Origin: Halovulum sp039190275 | GTDB lineage: Bacteria > Pseudomonadota > Alphaproteobacteria > Rhodobacterales > Rhodobacteraceae | DNA: 64,000 nucleotides | Direction of reading: 5' to 3' | Assembly: GCA_039190275.1 (NCBI GenBank) | Contig: JBCCYF010000007.1 | Location: 7,705 to 71,704, forward strand | Shown here: positions 16,587 to 26,211 of the stretch, piece by piece | Layout of the letters: each line of letters starts with the position of its first letter | Position numbering within the stretch: position 1 is the stretch's first letter | Program-made: the position numbers and the translations under genes | The notes under the pieces: model-generated | Databases searched by the model: none | Told to the model about the DNA's origin: nothing | The model's input: only the letters and a program-made list of their open reading frames with translations

Positions 16587-18079
16587 GCTGCAAACTCCGT
16601 TTCCCGGATGTGGCGCGCCGAGCGAAGTGCCAGGGCCGCGATTGTCAAAGCCGGGTTCACGGCAGCGGATGTGGGCAACACGGATGCATCCACGACAAAG
16701 AGGTTGGGGTGATCATGCGTCCGGCAATACGTATCGACAACGCTGCTGTCGGGATCATCCCCCAGCCGGGCGGTTCCACATTGATGGGAGGGGGTCCGCC
16801 GGTCAAACGGACGCGCCAGGACGATGGGGAAACCGGCCTTGCGCAGACAGGATTTGAGCTTCATTACCAGAGCCTCATGCGTCGCCCAGTTCGAGCGCTT
16901 CCAATCCAGTCGGACGTGAGTACCTGCCAGCGTGACCCGGCTTTCCGGGTTGGGCAGATCCTCGGACATTGCATAGAAATCAAACGAACGGGCAGCTATG
17001 TATTGCGCCATCCACCGGGGCAGTCGGGATGATGCTGTCAAAATCGGTGCCGAGATCTTTCCCAACAGTTGGATGTTGCCCAAGGGCGGCCCCCCTGCCC
17101 CGTCAGACAGGTAGAAGTCATTGCACATAAGCGTTTTCTGATAGACCGCATGATTTTGCCGCATCGGGTGGAGCGCAAGCACGGCCGATGAATTGTGGTT
17201 CATGAAATTGCGCCCCACCTGGTCCGAAGAATTGGCCAGGCCCGTAGGAAAGTTTTCATTCGCCGACGCAAGCAACAGCGCGGCGCTTTGGACGGCACCG
17301 GCCGAGAGCACCACAAGGCTTGGGTTTACCTGCTGTAGTGTACCGTTTTGGACATAGCGAACGTCTTTGATACGCCCTGCATCATCGCAGGTCAGGGCAG
17401 TGACCTTGCATCCGGTTTGGATCTCGACGTTCGAATGCTTCAGTGCCGACCGTATCCCGATTGTTTCCGCGTCCATTTTTCCGCCGCAGGTGTCGGGATG
17501 CGCATCCCAGGGGTGCTGTCCGGCCGCAAGCCAACGATTGATATCCACGCCAAGCGGAAGCGACACCGGCGTCAGCCCCGCACCTGTCAAGCGCCTGCGC
17601 AGGTCTGCGATATCCGCTTCATCCGGGACAGGCGGATGCTCGTAACCGCCGGATCGCGCCGGTTCCGAGGGTCCGTTTTCGCATCGACCGCGCACCTGAT
17701 ATAGGCGCTCAGCGGCCAGGTAGTCCGGCTCCAGCTCCTCATAACTGATCGGCCAGCCGGGTGTGACGCCTCCACGATGCCGGATCGGGGCAAAATCCTC
17801 GGCGCGGTATCGGATCAGCGCCGCCCCATAGAACTTCGAATTGCCACCGACAGTGTAGTAATTTCCGGGGTTGAAGGGCCGGCCCGCCCCATCAAGCCAT
17901 TCCTCTTTGGGCCGAAACACACCACCACCAAAAATCGCCTCGGCATCCCGGTCCAAGCGCGACGGCTTTAGGCCTTCACCCCTTTCCAGGATCAGGATCC
18001 TCTTGCCCAAGGGGGCGAGCGCGGCGGCAACAGTTGCGCCCCCCATGCCGGACCCGATTATGACGACATCCGGGGCCAT
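16583..18079 (-). CDS. Second GMC oxidoreductase (sugar/glycoside dehydrogenase-like)
   Basis: 498 residues. The FAD site is IGSGMGGATVAAALAPLG near the N-terminus; GGNSKFYGAALIR is a variant of the GMC signature; HQCGTARLG places the catalytic histidine at 432, and PTSAAVNPALT supplies Asn475. These variants differ from the choline-type enzyme in the same operon and resemble bacterial sugar dehydrogenases that make keto-sugars (glucoside 3-dehydrogenase or gluconate 2-dehydrogenase large subunits). No small subunit or Tat signal is seen. It overlaps the ABC ATPase gene by one base. Keto-sugar formation is an inference. Confidence 0.88.
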   Translation of the reverse strand: MAPDVVIIGSGMGGATVAAALAPLGKRILILERGEGLKPSRLDRDAEAIFGGGVFRPKEEWLDGAGRPFNPGNYYTVGGNSKFYGAALIRYRAEDFAPIRHRGGVTPGWPISYEELEPDYLAAERLYQVRGRCENGPSEPARSGGYEHPPVPDEADIADLRRRLTGAGLTPVSLPLGVDINRWLAAGQHPWDAHPDTCGGKMDAETIGIRSALKHSNVEIQTGCKVTALTCDDAGRIKDVRYVQNGTLQQVNPSLVVLSAGAVQSAALLLASANENFPTGLANSSDQVGRNFMNHNSSAVLALHPMRQNHAVYQKTLMCNDFYLSDGAGGPPLGNIQLLGKISAPILTASSRLPRWMAQYIAARSFDFYAMSEDLPNPESRVTLAGTHVRLDWKRSNWATHEALVMKLKSCLRKAGFPIVLARPFDRRTPSHQCGTARLGDDPDSSVVDTYCRTHDHPNLFVVDASVLPTSAAVNPALTIAALALRSARHIRETEFAA

Positions 18080-19191
18080 CAGGCCGGAATGCGATCTTCG
18101 GTTTCGGGATCGAACGCCACAGCCTTTTCCATATTCACCGCAAAATCAAAATCCTGCCCCGCGCGAACCTCGGCATCCGATCGCATGCGCGCAATGACGT
18201 CCTTGCCGCCCAGCGACATTGAAACGAAGGTGTCCGAGCCAGCGGGTTCGGTCACAACAATTCTGTTTGTCAGATGCGCGATGTTCGTCGATTTCCGGTC
18301 TGCGCCATCGACGTCGGTGACCGTCTCGGGTCGGATACCCAGCAAGATCTCGCGCCCGTCCCATTGGGACAGGTTCGGCTGGCTAAACGGAAGATGGGCC
18401 GGACTGCCGTCGTATCGGGTAATCTCGGCCTGCGGTATGCCGTTCTGGATGCGCACGGTGGCAGGAATGACGTTCATCGCGGGCGAGCCCATGAACGTCG
18501 CCACGAAGATATTCGACGGGCTGTCGTAGATCTCCTGCGGTGTTCCCAATTGCTGCACATATCCGCCGTTCATCACCGCGATCCGGGTCGACAGGGTCAT
18601 GGCTTCGATCTGATCATGGGTTACATAAACAATGGTTGTCCCCAGGTTCTGATGCAGTTTCTTGATCTCGGTACGCATATCGACGCGCAGCTTGGCATCA
18701 AGATTGGACAGCGGCTCATCGAACAGGAAAACATCCGGGTTGCGTACAAGCGCACGTCCCATGGCGACGCGTTGCCTCTGCCCGCCGGACAATTGCCCGG
18801 GTTTGCGGTCCAGAAGTTGCTCAATCTGCAGAAGCCTGGCAACGTCCCGCATTGCCTTTTCCCGCTCGGGCTTTGGGGTCCCATGCATTTCTAGGCCGAA
18901 GGTGATGTTCTGGCCGACGGTCATGTTCGGGTACAGCGCATAGCTTTGGAACACCATCGCGATATTGCGCTTTGACGGATGTACGCCATTCATAACGTCG
19001 CTTCTGATCCTGATCTCACCGCTCGTGATCTCCTCCAACCCGGCGATCATGTTCAGGAGCGTGGATTTGCCACAGCCTGAGGGTCCAACCAGCACCAGAA
19101 ACTCACCCTCCTCAATCGAGATGTCCACCTTGTGCAGCACCTCGACCGCGCCGTAGGATTTGGTCGCATTGTCGATATCAAGAAATCCCAT
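18079..19191 (-). CDS. Sugar ABC transporter ATP-binding protein (UgpC/MsmK type)
   Basis: 370 residues. Walker A is GPSGCGKST, the signature LSGGQRQRVAMGRA, Walker B VFLFDEPLSNLD, and the H-loop YVTHDQIEAMTL. The C-terminal 130 residues form the TOBE/MOP regulatory domain of CUT1 ATPases (ILLGIRPETV). It powers the sugar importer made with the two permeases and binding protein immediately upstream. It is 5 bp after the second permease gene. Confidence 0.96.
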   Translation of the reverse strand: MGFLDIDNATKSYGAVEVLHKVDISIEEGEFLVLVGPSGCGKSTLLNMIAGLEEITSGEIRIRSDVMNGVHPSKRNIAMVFQSYALYPNMTVGQNITFGLEMHGTPKPEREKAMRDVARLLQIEQLLDRKPGQLSGGQRQRVAMGRALVRNPDVFLFDEPLSNLDAKLRVDMRTEIKKLHQNLGTTIVYVTHDQIEAMTLSTRIAVMNGGYVQQLGTPQEIYDSPSNIFVATFMGSPAMNVIPATVRIQNGIPQAEITRYDGSPAHLPFSQPNLSQWDGREILLGIRPETVTDVDGADRKSTNIAHLTNRIVVTEPAGSDTFVSMSLGGKDVIARMRSDAEVRAGQDFDFAVNMEKAVAFDPETEDRIPA

Positions 19192-19196
19192 AACGG

Positions 19197-20078
19197 TTAC
19201 CCCTTTACGGAACCCGCCATCAGCCCGCGGACAAAGTAACGCCCCGCGACGACGTAGACGAGCAGAGTTGGCATGGCGGCCAGGATCGCGCCAGCAAAGT
19301 GGACGTTGTACTCTTTGACCCCATGCGAGGCCTGAACCAGATTGTTGAGCGCGACCGTCATCGGCTGACTGTCGGCCCCCGCGAAGGAGGCCCCGAACAG
19401 GAAGTCATTCCAGATATTGGTAAACTGCCAAATGATCGACACAACGGCGATCGGCCCTGACGAGGGAAGAAGAATACGCCAGAAAATCTGAAAGAAGCCG
19501 GCACCGTCGATCTGCGCCGCGCGGATCAATTCGGTCGGAAACACCGCGTAGTAGTTGCGGAAGTAAAGCGTGGTGAAGCCGATCCCATACACCACATGGA
19601 CAAGGGCCAGGCCCCAGGTCGTTCCAGCCAGCCCCATCAGCCCCAGCATTCGTGCCATCGGAATCAGTACGATCTGGAATGGAATAAAGCAGGCGAACAG
19701 CATCAGACCAAACAGGATCGTGTCGTATTTGAACCGCCACTTGGTCAGCACATAGCCGTTGAGTGCGCCAAGTATCGTCGAGACCGCCACGGCGGGCACA
19801 ACCATCTTGATCGAGTTCCAGAAGTAAGGCGCCAGCCCTGTGGGCTCTACCCCGATCTGAGCCGAAGACCAGGCCTTGAGCCACGGCTCGAAGGTCACCT
19901 GCTCGGGCAGGTTCATCATACCACCGCCCGTGATCTCGGCCAGTGGCTTAACCGAGTTCACCAGCATCACGTAGAGCGGCAGCATGTAAAACAGCGCGAA
20001 CAGGATCAGCACGACATAGATCAACGTCCGGGTCACTCGGCCTGTTCGAATTGCGGTATCCTGGGAGGCGATGGACAT
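19197..20078 (-). CDS. Sugar ABC transporter permease (MalG type)
   Basis: 293 residues with six predicted membrane segments. The EAA loop that contacts the ATPase reads ELIRAAQIDGAGFFQIFWRI. It ends GLMAGSVKG, the usual C-terminus of CUT1 MalG-like permeases. It forms the membrane channel with the preceding permease, whose stop overlaps its start by one base. Confidence 0.96.
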   Translation of the reverse strand: MSIASQDTAIRTGRVTRTLIYVVLILFALFYMLPLYVMLVNSVKPLAEITGGGMMNLPEQVTFEPWLKAWSSAQIGVEPTGLAPYFWNSIKMVVPAVAVSTILGALNGYVLTKWRFKYDTILFGLMLFACFIPFQIVLIPMARMLGLMGLAGTTWGLALVHVVYGIGFTTLYFRNYYAVFPTELIRAAQIDGAGFFQIFWRILLPSSGPIAVVSIIWQFTNIWNDFLFGASFAGADSQPMTVALNNLVQASHGVKEYNVHFAGAILAAMPTLLVYVVAGRYFVRGLMAGSVKG

Positions 20079-20974
20079 CAGCGTTTCTCCCGCAGTTCCG
20101 AATAGAGATAGGGGATCATGATCGCAGCGATGGTCATCAGCATAATTGTGGCCGAAGCTGCCCCGATCCCCATCTGGTTCCGCGTGAAGGTATAGGAGTA
20201 CATGAAGGTTGCCGGCAGTTCCGTGGCCCGGCCCGGTCCTCCGCCCGTAAGGGCGATCACAAGGTCAAAGGTCTTGATCGCAAGGTGCGACAGGATCACG
20301 AAGGCGGATAAAAACGCAGGGCGCAGTTGCGGAATAATAATCCTGCGATACAGGTTCCAGTTGCTGGCGCCATCCATCTGCGCGGCATTCAGGATTTCAT
20401 TGTCGATGCCGCGCAATCCCGCAAGAAACATCGCCATTACAAACCCGCTGGTTTGCCAAACCGCCGCCAGAACAACCGTATAGATAGCGAAGTTCCGATC
20501 CTTGATCCACTTGAACTCAAAGCTTTCCCAACCCCAGGTGTGCATCACATTTTCCAACCCGATACCGGGGTCCAGAAACCACTTCCATGCGGTGCCTGTG
20601 ACGATGAAACTCAGTGCCATGGGGTAGAGGTAAATTGGGCGCAACAGGCCCTCGCCGCGGATTTTTTGATCCAGGAAGATCGCCAGACCCAACCCGATGG
20701 CGGTGCAGATCGAGATATAAAGGGCGGCGAAAACACCCATGTTCCTGAGTGATACCTCCCAATGGCTCAATCGCCAGAGCTTGCTGTAGTTCTCGAAACC
20801 GACCCAGCCGTAGCTGGGCAAAATCCGGCTGTCGGTGAATGACAGATACACTGAAAACAGGATGAATCCGTAGACAAACACCAGCATCATCGCCAGCGAC
20901 GGCGACAAGACCAATTTGGGGATCCAGTTTTGCAGGCGTGTCTTGAAATCCGCGTTGGCCGAGTAAGCCATCAC
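20078..20974 (-). CDS. Sugar ABC transporter permease (MalF type)
   Basis: 298 residues, six membrane segments. The EAA loop is EILNAAQMDGASNWNLYRRI. The first helix starts near residue 20 (LVLSPSLAMMLVFVYGFILF). It pairs with the MalG-type permease. An 85-bp gap containing a 13-bp hairpin separates it from the upstream binding-protein gene. Confidence 0.96.
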   Translation of the reverse strand: MMAYSANADFKTRLQNWIPKLVLSPSLAMMLVFVYGFILFSVYLSFTDSRILPSYGWVGFENYSKLWRLSHWEVSLRNMGVFAALYISICTAIGLGLAIFLDQKIRGEGLLRPIYLYPMALSFIVTGTAWKWFLDPGIGLENVMHTWGWESFEFKWIKDRNFAIYTVVLAAVWQTSGFVMAMFLAGLRGIDNEILNAAQMDGASNWNLYRRIIIPQLRPAFLSAFVILSHLAIKTFDLVIALTGGGPGRATELPATFMYSYTFTRNQMGIGAASATIMLMTIAAIMIPYLYSELREKR

Positions 20975-21020
20975 GCACCCTCCCTGTCTGAGCCGGTGTT
21001 CATCGTGTGATGCGCAAGCA

Positions 21021-21053
21021 CGGATGGGGCAACGAGCTCGGTTGCCCCATCCG
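21021..21053 (-). promoter_or_regulatory. Strong intercistronic hairpin after the sugar-binding-protein gene
   Basis: CGGATGGGGCAAC (21021-21033) and GTTGCCCCATCCG (21041-21053) form a perfect 13-bp stem with a 7-base loop. It lies between the binding-protein stop and the first permease start, with no T-tract on the transcribed strand. It is probably an mRNA-stabilising or partial termination element that keeps the binding protein in excess over the permeases. Confidence 0.65.
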
Positions 21054-21059
21054 ACAAGA

Positions 21060-22310
21060 TCACTTGGCTATCGACACAGCGTCCACCAATTCGACCACGG
21101 CGGTTTCACTGTCGAACTCGCCGTTGAAGTGCGCGGTGACCACGTCGTAGATCGCGTTTTTGACAGACGCAGGTGCGGCGTGCCCGTGGGCCATTGACCC
21201 GAACAGGTTTCCCGAGCCCGCAGCGGCGGCAAGGTCTTTCATCCCCTGCTTACCGCAATCGTCAAAGTCTGCGTCGCTGACATCGGTCCGCGCCGGAACC
21301 GACCCTTTCACCACATTGAAGGCAGACTGGAAGTTCGGCGACAAGATCGCCGAGGCCAGCGCCGCCTGTTCGGCAGATACGGAACCGCCCTGATCGAACA
21401 TCATGAACTGGTCAGCATTGAACGTGACCTGTTCCGTGGTACCGGGGAAGCGGAAGCAAAGGAAGTCTTGCCCAGGCACCTTGCCCGCGTTCAGAAACTC
21501 GCCCTTGGCCCAGTCACCCATCATCTGGAAACCGGCCTCGCCATTTATGACCATGGCCGTCGCGAGGTTCCAGTCACGCCCCGAGAAGTTGTCGTCGACA
21601 TTCGCACGGATGGTGGCCATACGGTCAAACGCCTCCTTCATGCCATCCGAACCCAAGGCGCCCTCGTCCAGATCGATGAAGGCAGCCTTGTAACCGTCCG
21701 GACCCAGGACCGACATCGCCACAGCGTCAAACACCGTCGCTTCCTGCCAGGCCTGTCCACCATGCGCAATCGGTGTGATCCCGGCGGCTTTCAGCGTATC
21801 CAATGCGGCGGTAAACTCGTCCCATGTGGTTGGGGCTGCGATACCATTGGCGTCCAGAACGGCCTTGTTGGCCCAAACCCAGTTGGTCGAATGCACGTTA
21901 ACGGGTGCCGAGACCCACTTGCCGTCAACCTTGGCAAACTCTTTGAGCGCATCCGGAACAACCGCGTCCCACCCTTCGGTTGCGGCCACTTCGTTCAGGT
22001 CGGCCAACACGCCCTGGTTGCCCCAGTCCAGAATATCGAAACCCAGACCTTGCACGGCCGTCGGCGCGTTGCCCGCAGTGACGCGCGCCCGTAGAACGGT
22101 CATCGCCTGTTCGCCGCCACCGCCCGCGACCGGCATGTCGGTCCAGCCGATGCCTTGGCCCTCAAGGTCCTGTTTCAGAACGTTTAACGCGGCCGCCTCG
22201 CCACCCGAAGTCCACCAGTGCAGAACCTCGACATCTTCGGCCGCGACCATAGTTGTCGAAGCTAACAGGGCCGCGACAACCATTGCCTGTGTCTTTGTAG
22301 ACGTACGCAT
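21060..22310 (-). CDS. Sugar ABC transporter periplasmic substrate-binding protein
   Basis: 416 residues with a Sec signal peptide (MVVAALLASTTMVAAED, cleavage after AAA near residue 24). EVLHWWTSGGEAAALNVLK and NKAVLDANGIAAPTTWDEF are typical of family 1 (CUT1) solute-binding proteins, and the sequence most resembles glucose/mannose-type binders. It captures the operon's substrate in the periplasm and delivers it to the two permeases downstream. The match to glucose-type binders is the main reason I infer a sugar or glycoside substrate. Confidence 0.94.
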   Translation of the reverse strand: MRTSTKTQAMVVAALLASTTMVAAEDVEVLHWWTSGGEAAALNVLKQDLEGQGIGWTDMPVAGGGGEQAMTVLRARVTAGNAPTAVQGLGFDILDWGNQGVLADLNEVAATEGWDAVVPDALKEFAKVDGKWVSAPVNVHSTNWVWANKAVLDANGIAAPTTWDEFTAALDTLKAAGITPIAHGGQAWQEATVFDAVAMSVLGPDGYKAAFIDLDEGALGSDGMKEAFDRMATIRANVDDNFSGRDWNLATAMVINGEAGFQMMGDWAKGEFLNAGKVPGQDFLCFRFPGTTEQVTFNADQFMMFDQGGSVSAEQAALASAILSPNFQSAFNVVKGSVPARTDVSDADFDDCGKQGMKDLAAAAGSGNLFGSMAHGHAAPASVKNAIYDVVTAHFNGEFDSETAVVELVDAVSIAK

Positions 22311-22350
22311 TTAGAATCCTCCCATATTGCGTAACTTGATGTTCACGCGA

Positions 22351-23871
22351 TCAATCGCGCGTCTTCACCCAAGGGGTGCGCGTGCGCCCGATGCGCATCA
22401 CAACCGATTTCACCTCCAGGAATTCGTCAAAGCCATAGCGGCCAATTTCGCGCCCTGTTCCGGACTGTTTCACGCCACCAAACGTCACTTCCGGATATCC
22501 GTCCATCCAGGTATTGGTCCAAACTGTCCCGGCCTGAGCGTGCCGGGCAAACTCCAGGCATGTGTGGACGTTCTCGCTCCAGACCCCTGCGGACAGGCCA
22601 TAGGAGGAATCGTTCACCAGTGACACAGCCTCGTCGAATGATTGAAAGGTCAGAACCGTCAGCACGGGACCAAACACCTCATCCCGGGCGATAGCCATGT
22701 CCGGCGAGACGCCGCTGACGATGGTTGGCTGATAGAACTGCCGACCCAGACCCGGAACATCGAGCGCGGCACCACCCAGTTCCACTGTTGCCCCGGCCGC
22801 CACGGCATCCTGCACATAGCGGTCGATGTTGGCGCCGTGTTCCGGGGTTACAATCGCGCCAACCTGTGTGTCCGGGTCCAGCGGATCGCCGAAAGCCACC
22901 TCGCGCGACAGGGCCACAACGCGCGCGACGATATCCCGGGCAACATCCTCGTGCACAATGATCCGGCTGGAGGCGTTGCAGCATTGGCCAACGTTGAAGT
23001 AGACGCCAAAGACGACCGCATCCACCACACTGTCCAGGTCGGCATCGGGAAAGATTACCTGCGCGTTCTTACCGCCAAGTTCCAGTGCCACTTTCTTAAG
23101 TGTTCCCGCAGAGGCCTCGGTGATTTTCTTACCCACGGCCGTGGAGCCGGTGAAGGTCACCATGTCGACCGCCTCATGCGTCGACATCAGACCGCCAACC
23201 GGGTCACCATATCCCAGAACGATGTTGCAGACCCCCGGTGGCAGGCCCGCTTCCATCAACAGCTCCCCCATCATGACGGTAGAAGACGGCGTGATTTCAG
23301 AGGGTTTCACGACGACACTACAGCCCGCCGCAAGCGCAAAAGGCAGCTTTTGGCTCAGGATCCAGAACGGGAAGTTCCACGGCGTGATGATGGACACGAC
23401 ACCAATGGGTTCTTTCAGCACCACACCCAGCATATCGTCGCCCAAGGTGTTGTGGGTGTCGCCATGGCTCGTTCGGGCAAGCGACGCGGCATAGCGCCAA
23501 AGATCCGCAGCGCCCGACACTTCGCCGCGCGACTGCGAGATCGGCTTGCCGCTCTCCAGTGTTTCCAGAAGGGCGATCCGCTCGACATTTGCCTCGATCA
23601 GCTCGGCCGCCTTCAGCAGCCGCTCGGACCGGGCCTTGCCGGATATCCGGCTCCAAACACCAGCATCGAACGACCGGCGGGCCGCGGCAATTGCAGCGTT
23701 TGTTTCGTCCGCACCCCCCTGCGCAGACCGGCTGACCACCACGCCATGGGACGGAGATATCCGCTCAAAGTACGCGTCACTCCCGACCCAATGACCGTCA
23801 ATCAGATGGCGGCCCTCGAACAGTTCCGGCAAATCCGCATTTATAGCAGGGGTAATGGTCAGGTCCTTCAT
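22351..23871 (-). CDS. NAD(P)-dependent aldehyde dehydrogenase
   Basis: 506 residues, full length. The substrate tunnel ITPWNFPFWI, general base Glu264 in LELGGKN and catalytic Cys298 in GQCCNAS are all present. It oxidises an aldehyde to a carboxylic acid with NAD(P). It resembles betaine-aldehyde and gamma-glutamyl-aminobutyraldehyde dehydrogenases, but the operon lacks betaine genes. It sits between the binding-protein gene and the hydratase gene, and probably acts after one of the GMC alcohol dehydrogenases. Confidence 0.95.
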   Translation of the reverse strand: MKDLTITPAINADLPELFEGRHLIDGHWVGSDAYFERISPSHGVVVSRSAQGGADETNAAIAAARRSFDAGVWSRISGKARSERLLKAAELIEANVERIALLETLESGKPISQSRGEVSGAADLWRYAASLARTSHGDTHNTLGDDMLGVVLKEPIGVVSIITPWNFPFWILSQKLPFALAAGCSVVVKPSEITPSSTVMMGELLMEAGLPPGVCNIVLGYGDPVGGLMSTHEAVDMVTFTGSTAVGKKITEASAGTLKKVALELGGKNAQVIFPDADLDSVVDAVVFGVYFNVGQCCNASSRIIVHEDVARDIVARVVALSREVAFGDPLDPDTQVGAIVTPEHGANIDRYVQDAVAAGATVELGGAALDVPGLGRQFYQPTIVSGVSPDMAIARDEVFGPVLTVLTFQSFDEAVSLVNDSSYGLSAGVWSENVHTCLEFARHAQAGTVWTNTWMDGYPEVTFGGVKQSGTGREIGRYGFDEFLEVKSVVMRIGRTRTPWVKTRD

Positions 23872-23875
23872 TGCG

Positions 23876-24643
23876 TCAAAGCCCCGAAAACGTCGGTTGT
23901 TTTTTGTTCAGAAATGCGGCGACACCCTCGGCACGGTCATCGCTGGCCGCAATCGCCGCGCTGCCCAGCGCTTCGATCATCGCGGCACTGTCCTCGCCCG
24001 CTGCGGCATGGATCATCGCCTTTGACACTTCCACGGCACGGGGTGACAAGGCGGCCAGCTCATCCGCCATTTCGCGTGCGACGGTCAGGGCATCGTCGGA
24101 AACAGTCGCAACAAAGCCAGTCGCTGCCGCCCGCACGGCGCCTATCCGACCGCCAAACAAAGCCATTTCCTTGACCACCGGCTCTGGCAGCAGCCTGAGC
24201 AGACGCTGCGTGCCGGACCACCCCGGAACGATACCGACCCGCGCTTCGGGCAGGGCTAGCGTTGCGTTGGGTGCCATAACCCGTATATCGCAGGCACTTG
24301 CCAGTTCCAGGCCACCGCCAAAGGCGTGTCCGTTCAGCGCGGCGATTGTGGGCACATGCAACCTGGCGAGGCGATCGAATATGCGGTGACCGCGACGCAC
24401 CCAAATCCGCGAAAACTCAACCGGTGAGAGGGTTCCCCACTCGGCGATATCCGCGCCGCAGCAAAATGCCCGCGATCCGGCGCCGGTCACGATCACCCCG
24501 CGCACCGTTTCGCTCGTCTCAATCGCGTCCAGACAACCGCTCAGCGTTTCGAGCATTTCAGTTGTTAGCGCGTTCAGCTTGGCTTCATTTTCGAGCGTCA
24601 GAACGGCCAGACCATCGGCGATATTCAAGGAAACAGTACTCAT
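23876..24643 (-). CDS. Enoyl-CoA hydratase/isomerase family protein
   Basis: 255 residues of the crotonase fold. The oxyanion-hole stretches are AFCCGADIAEWG and ALNGHAFGGGLELASACD, and the acid/base loop reads PEARVGIVPGWSGTQRLLRL. It acts on an acyl-CoA thioester, by hydration, isomerisation or hydrolysis. Its start overlaps the CoA-transferase stop by 4 bp, suggesting that the transferase supplies its CoA-ester substrate. Confidence 0.93.
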   Translation of the reverse strand: MSTVSLNIADGLAVLTLENEAKLNALTTEMLETLSGCLDAIETSETVRGVIVTGAGSRAFCCGADIAEWGTLSPVEFSRIWVRRGHRIFDRLARLHVPTIAALNGHAFGGGLELASACDIRVMAPNATLALPEARVGIVPGWSGTQRLLRLLPEPVVKEMALFGGRIGAVRAAATGFVATVSDDALTVAREMADELAALSPRAVEVSKAMIHAAAGEDSAAMIEALGSAAIAASDDRAEGVAAFLNKKQPTFSGL

Positions 24644-26211
24644 ATCCGCAGTCCCATCGGGCTCTGGACCAGCAGCGACTTGTCCATAAGTGCGGCATTC
24701 CCGGATACGGTGACACGTCCACCGGACGCTGCGACGATATCTTCGTCGGGCCGGATGCCAGGCATGATTTCGGTCGCGATCAACCCCTGATCTGTCAAGC
24801 GGATGACGCAGCGTTCGGTGATGTAAAGGACGTTCTGGCCCAGTTGCCGTGCGCGTTTGCCGGCAAAGGTTACATGCTCGACAGCGTCGACCATTTTTGT
24901 GAACCGACCCGGCGCCGCAACCCTGATCCCGTCGTCGGTCAGATCGATTTGTGCGCCGGCCTCGAACCAGCCGGAAAACACGATATGCTTGGCCCGGGCA
25001 GTGATGTCGACAAAGCCGCCGCAGCCTGCGGTGAGGTAAGGCTTTTTGCCCAGCTTAGATACATTCACATTCCCCTCAACATCCACCTCAAGGAAGGACA
25101 GGAAAGACATATCGAACCCTGCCCCCTGAAAGTAGATGAACTGCTGTGGCGAGGGCACAAAGGCGTCGGCGTTCGAGGCGCATCCAAAGGCGAAACCGGT
25201 CAACGGCACCCCGCCAACAGCCCCCTGTTCAATCGCCCAGGTGACCGCGTCGCAATGGCCTTCCTCCAGCAGAATGCGGGGCACCAACGCGCTGATCCCA
25301 AAACCCAGATTAGCGGTCATTCCCGCTTTTAGTTCCTGTGCCGCGCGGCGGGCGATCACCTTTTCAACGCTATGTTCAGCAGTGGCAAAACTGTCCCATG
25401 GCCGCATGATCTGTCCTGATATCGCAGGATCATAGGGTGTTTCGCAGGTTTGCTTCTGATCCGGGTCGATGACCACAACGTCGATCAGATGGCCCGGAAC
25501 CCGCACATCATGCGGACGCAGGCTGCCCGCGGCGGTGACGCGCTCGACCTGTGCAATCACAAGTCCCCCATGGTTACGCACGCAGATCGCCTGTTCCAGA
25601 CCGCCCAGATAGGCGCCCTCGTGCTCATAGGTCAGATTTCCGCGCTCATCCGCCGTCGTCGCCCGCAAGATGCAGACGTTTGGAACAATGTTGGGAAAAT
25701 GAAGCCAGGTGTCGCCAGCAAATTCGACCCGCGAGACAATCGGCTTTGCGGCCCCTCTTTCGTTCATCGCGCAGCCTTCACGCTGCGGATCGACGAAAGT
25801 CTCAATCCCGATTTGCGTCAGAACACCGGGCCGCCGGGCCGCCGCCTCACGATGCATATCGTACATTATGCCCGACGGAACATTGTAGGCCGCGACACGG
25901 TCCTCAACAATCATCTTCCAGATCTCAGGCATCTCAAGGCTTGAGGGGCCCGACGGATAGGATCCGGCCAAAACCCGGGTCAAAAGCCCGTCCTTGGCCA
26001 GATAGTCCATGCCCTTGACGCCGTACATGTCTCCGGCGGCAATCGGATGCAGGGAAGTAATGTCTTTGGGGCGCGCTTCAGCATCATACCGTGCGCCAAT
26101 CGCCTTGAGCACAAGGTCCGGACAGCCAAGCGATGAGGAGGATGAGACCGTGATCACCGCACCGTCCGGAATGCGCTGGGCAGCCTGCGCAGCAGTGACC
26201 AATTTGCTCAT
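24640..26211 (-). CDS. Family I CoA-transferase (acetate/3-keto acid CoA-transferase, YdiF type)
   Basis: 523 residues with alpha and beta halves fused, as in YdiF-type enzymes. The N-terminal half has DGAVITVSSSSSLGCPD; the C-terminal half has the likely catalytic Glu328 in WAIEQGAVGGVP and the GCASNADAF loop. It moves CoA from an acyl-CoA donor to a carboxylic acid via a glutamyl-CoA intermediate. It overlaps both neighbours by 4 bp. In context it would activate the acid produced by the aldehyde dehydrogenase. Confidence 0.92.
   Translation of the reverse strand: MSKLVTAAQAAQRIPDGAVITVSSSSSLGCPDLVLKAIGARYDAEARPKDITSLHPIAAGDMYGVKGMDYLAKDGLLTRVLAGSYPSGPSSLEMPEIWKMIVEDRVAAYNVPSGIMYDMHREAAARRPGVLTQIGIETFVDPQREGCAMNERGAAKPIVSRVEFAGDTWLHFPNIVPNVCILRATTADERGNLTYEHEGAYLGGLEQAICVRNHGGLVIAQVERVTAAGSLRPHDVRVPGHLIDVVVIDPDQKQTCETPYDPAISGQIMRPWDSFATAEHSVEKVIARRAAQELKAGMTANLGFGISALVPRILLEEGHCDAVTWAIEQGAVGGVPLTGFAFGCASNADAFVPSPQQFIYFQGAGFDMSFLSFLEVDVEGNVNVSKLGKKPYLTAGCGGFVDITARAKHIVFSGWFEAGAQIDLTDDGIRVAAPGRFTKMVDAVEHVTFAGKRARQLGQNVLYITERCVIRLTDQGLIATEIMPGIRPDEDIVAASGGRVTVSGNAALMDKSLLVQSPMGLRI

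Noticed and set aside
14226..23871. Naming the GMC and aldehyde dehydrogenase genes betA and betB
   Set aside because: The genes are separated by a sugar ABC transporter, and no betI or betaine/choline transporter is present, so glycine betaine synthesis is not supported.
22642..24174. 510-residue open frame on the plus strand
   Set aside because: It is antisense to the aldehyde dehydrogenase and hydratase genes, which have complete motifs; the plus-strand protein is Arg/His/Pro-rich with no domain.
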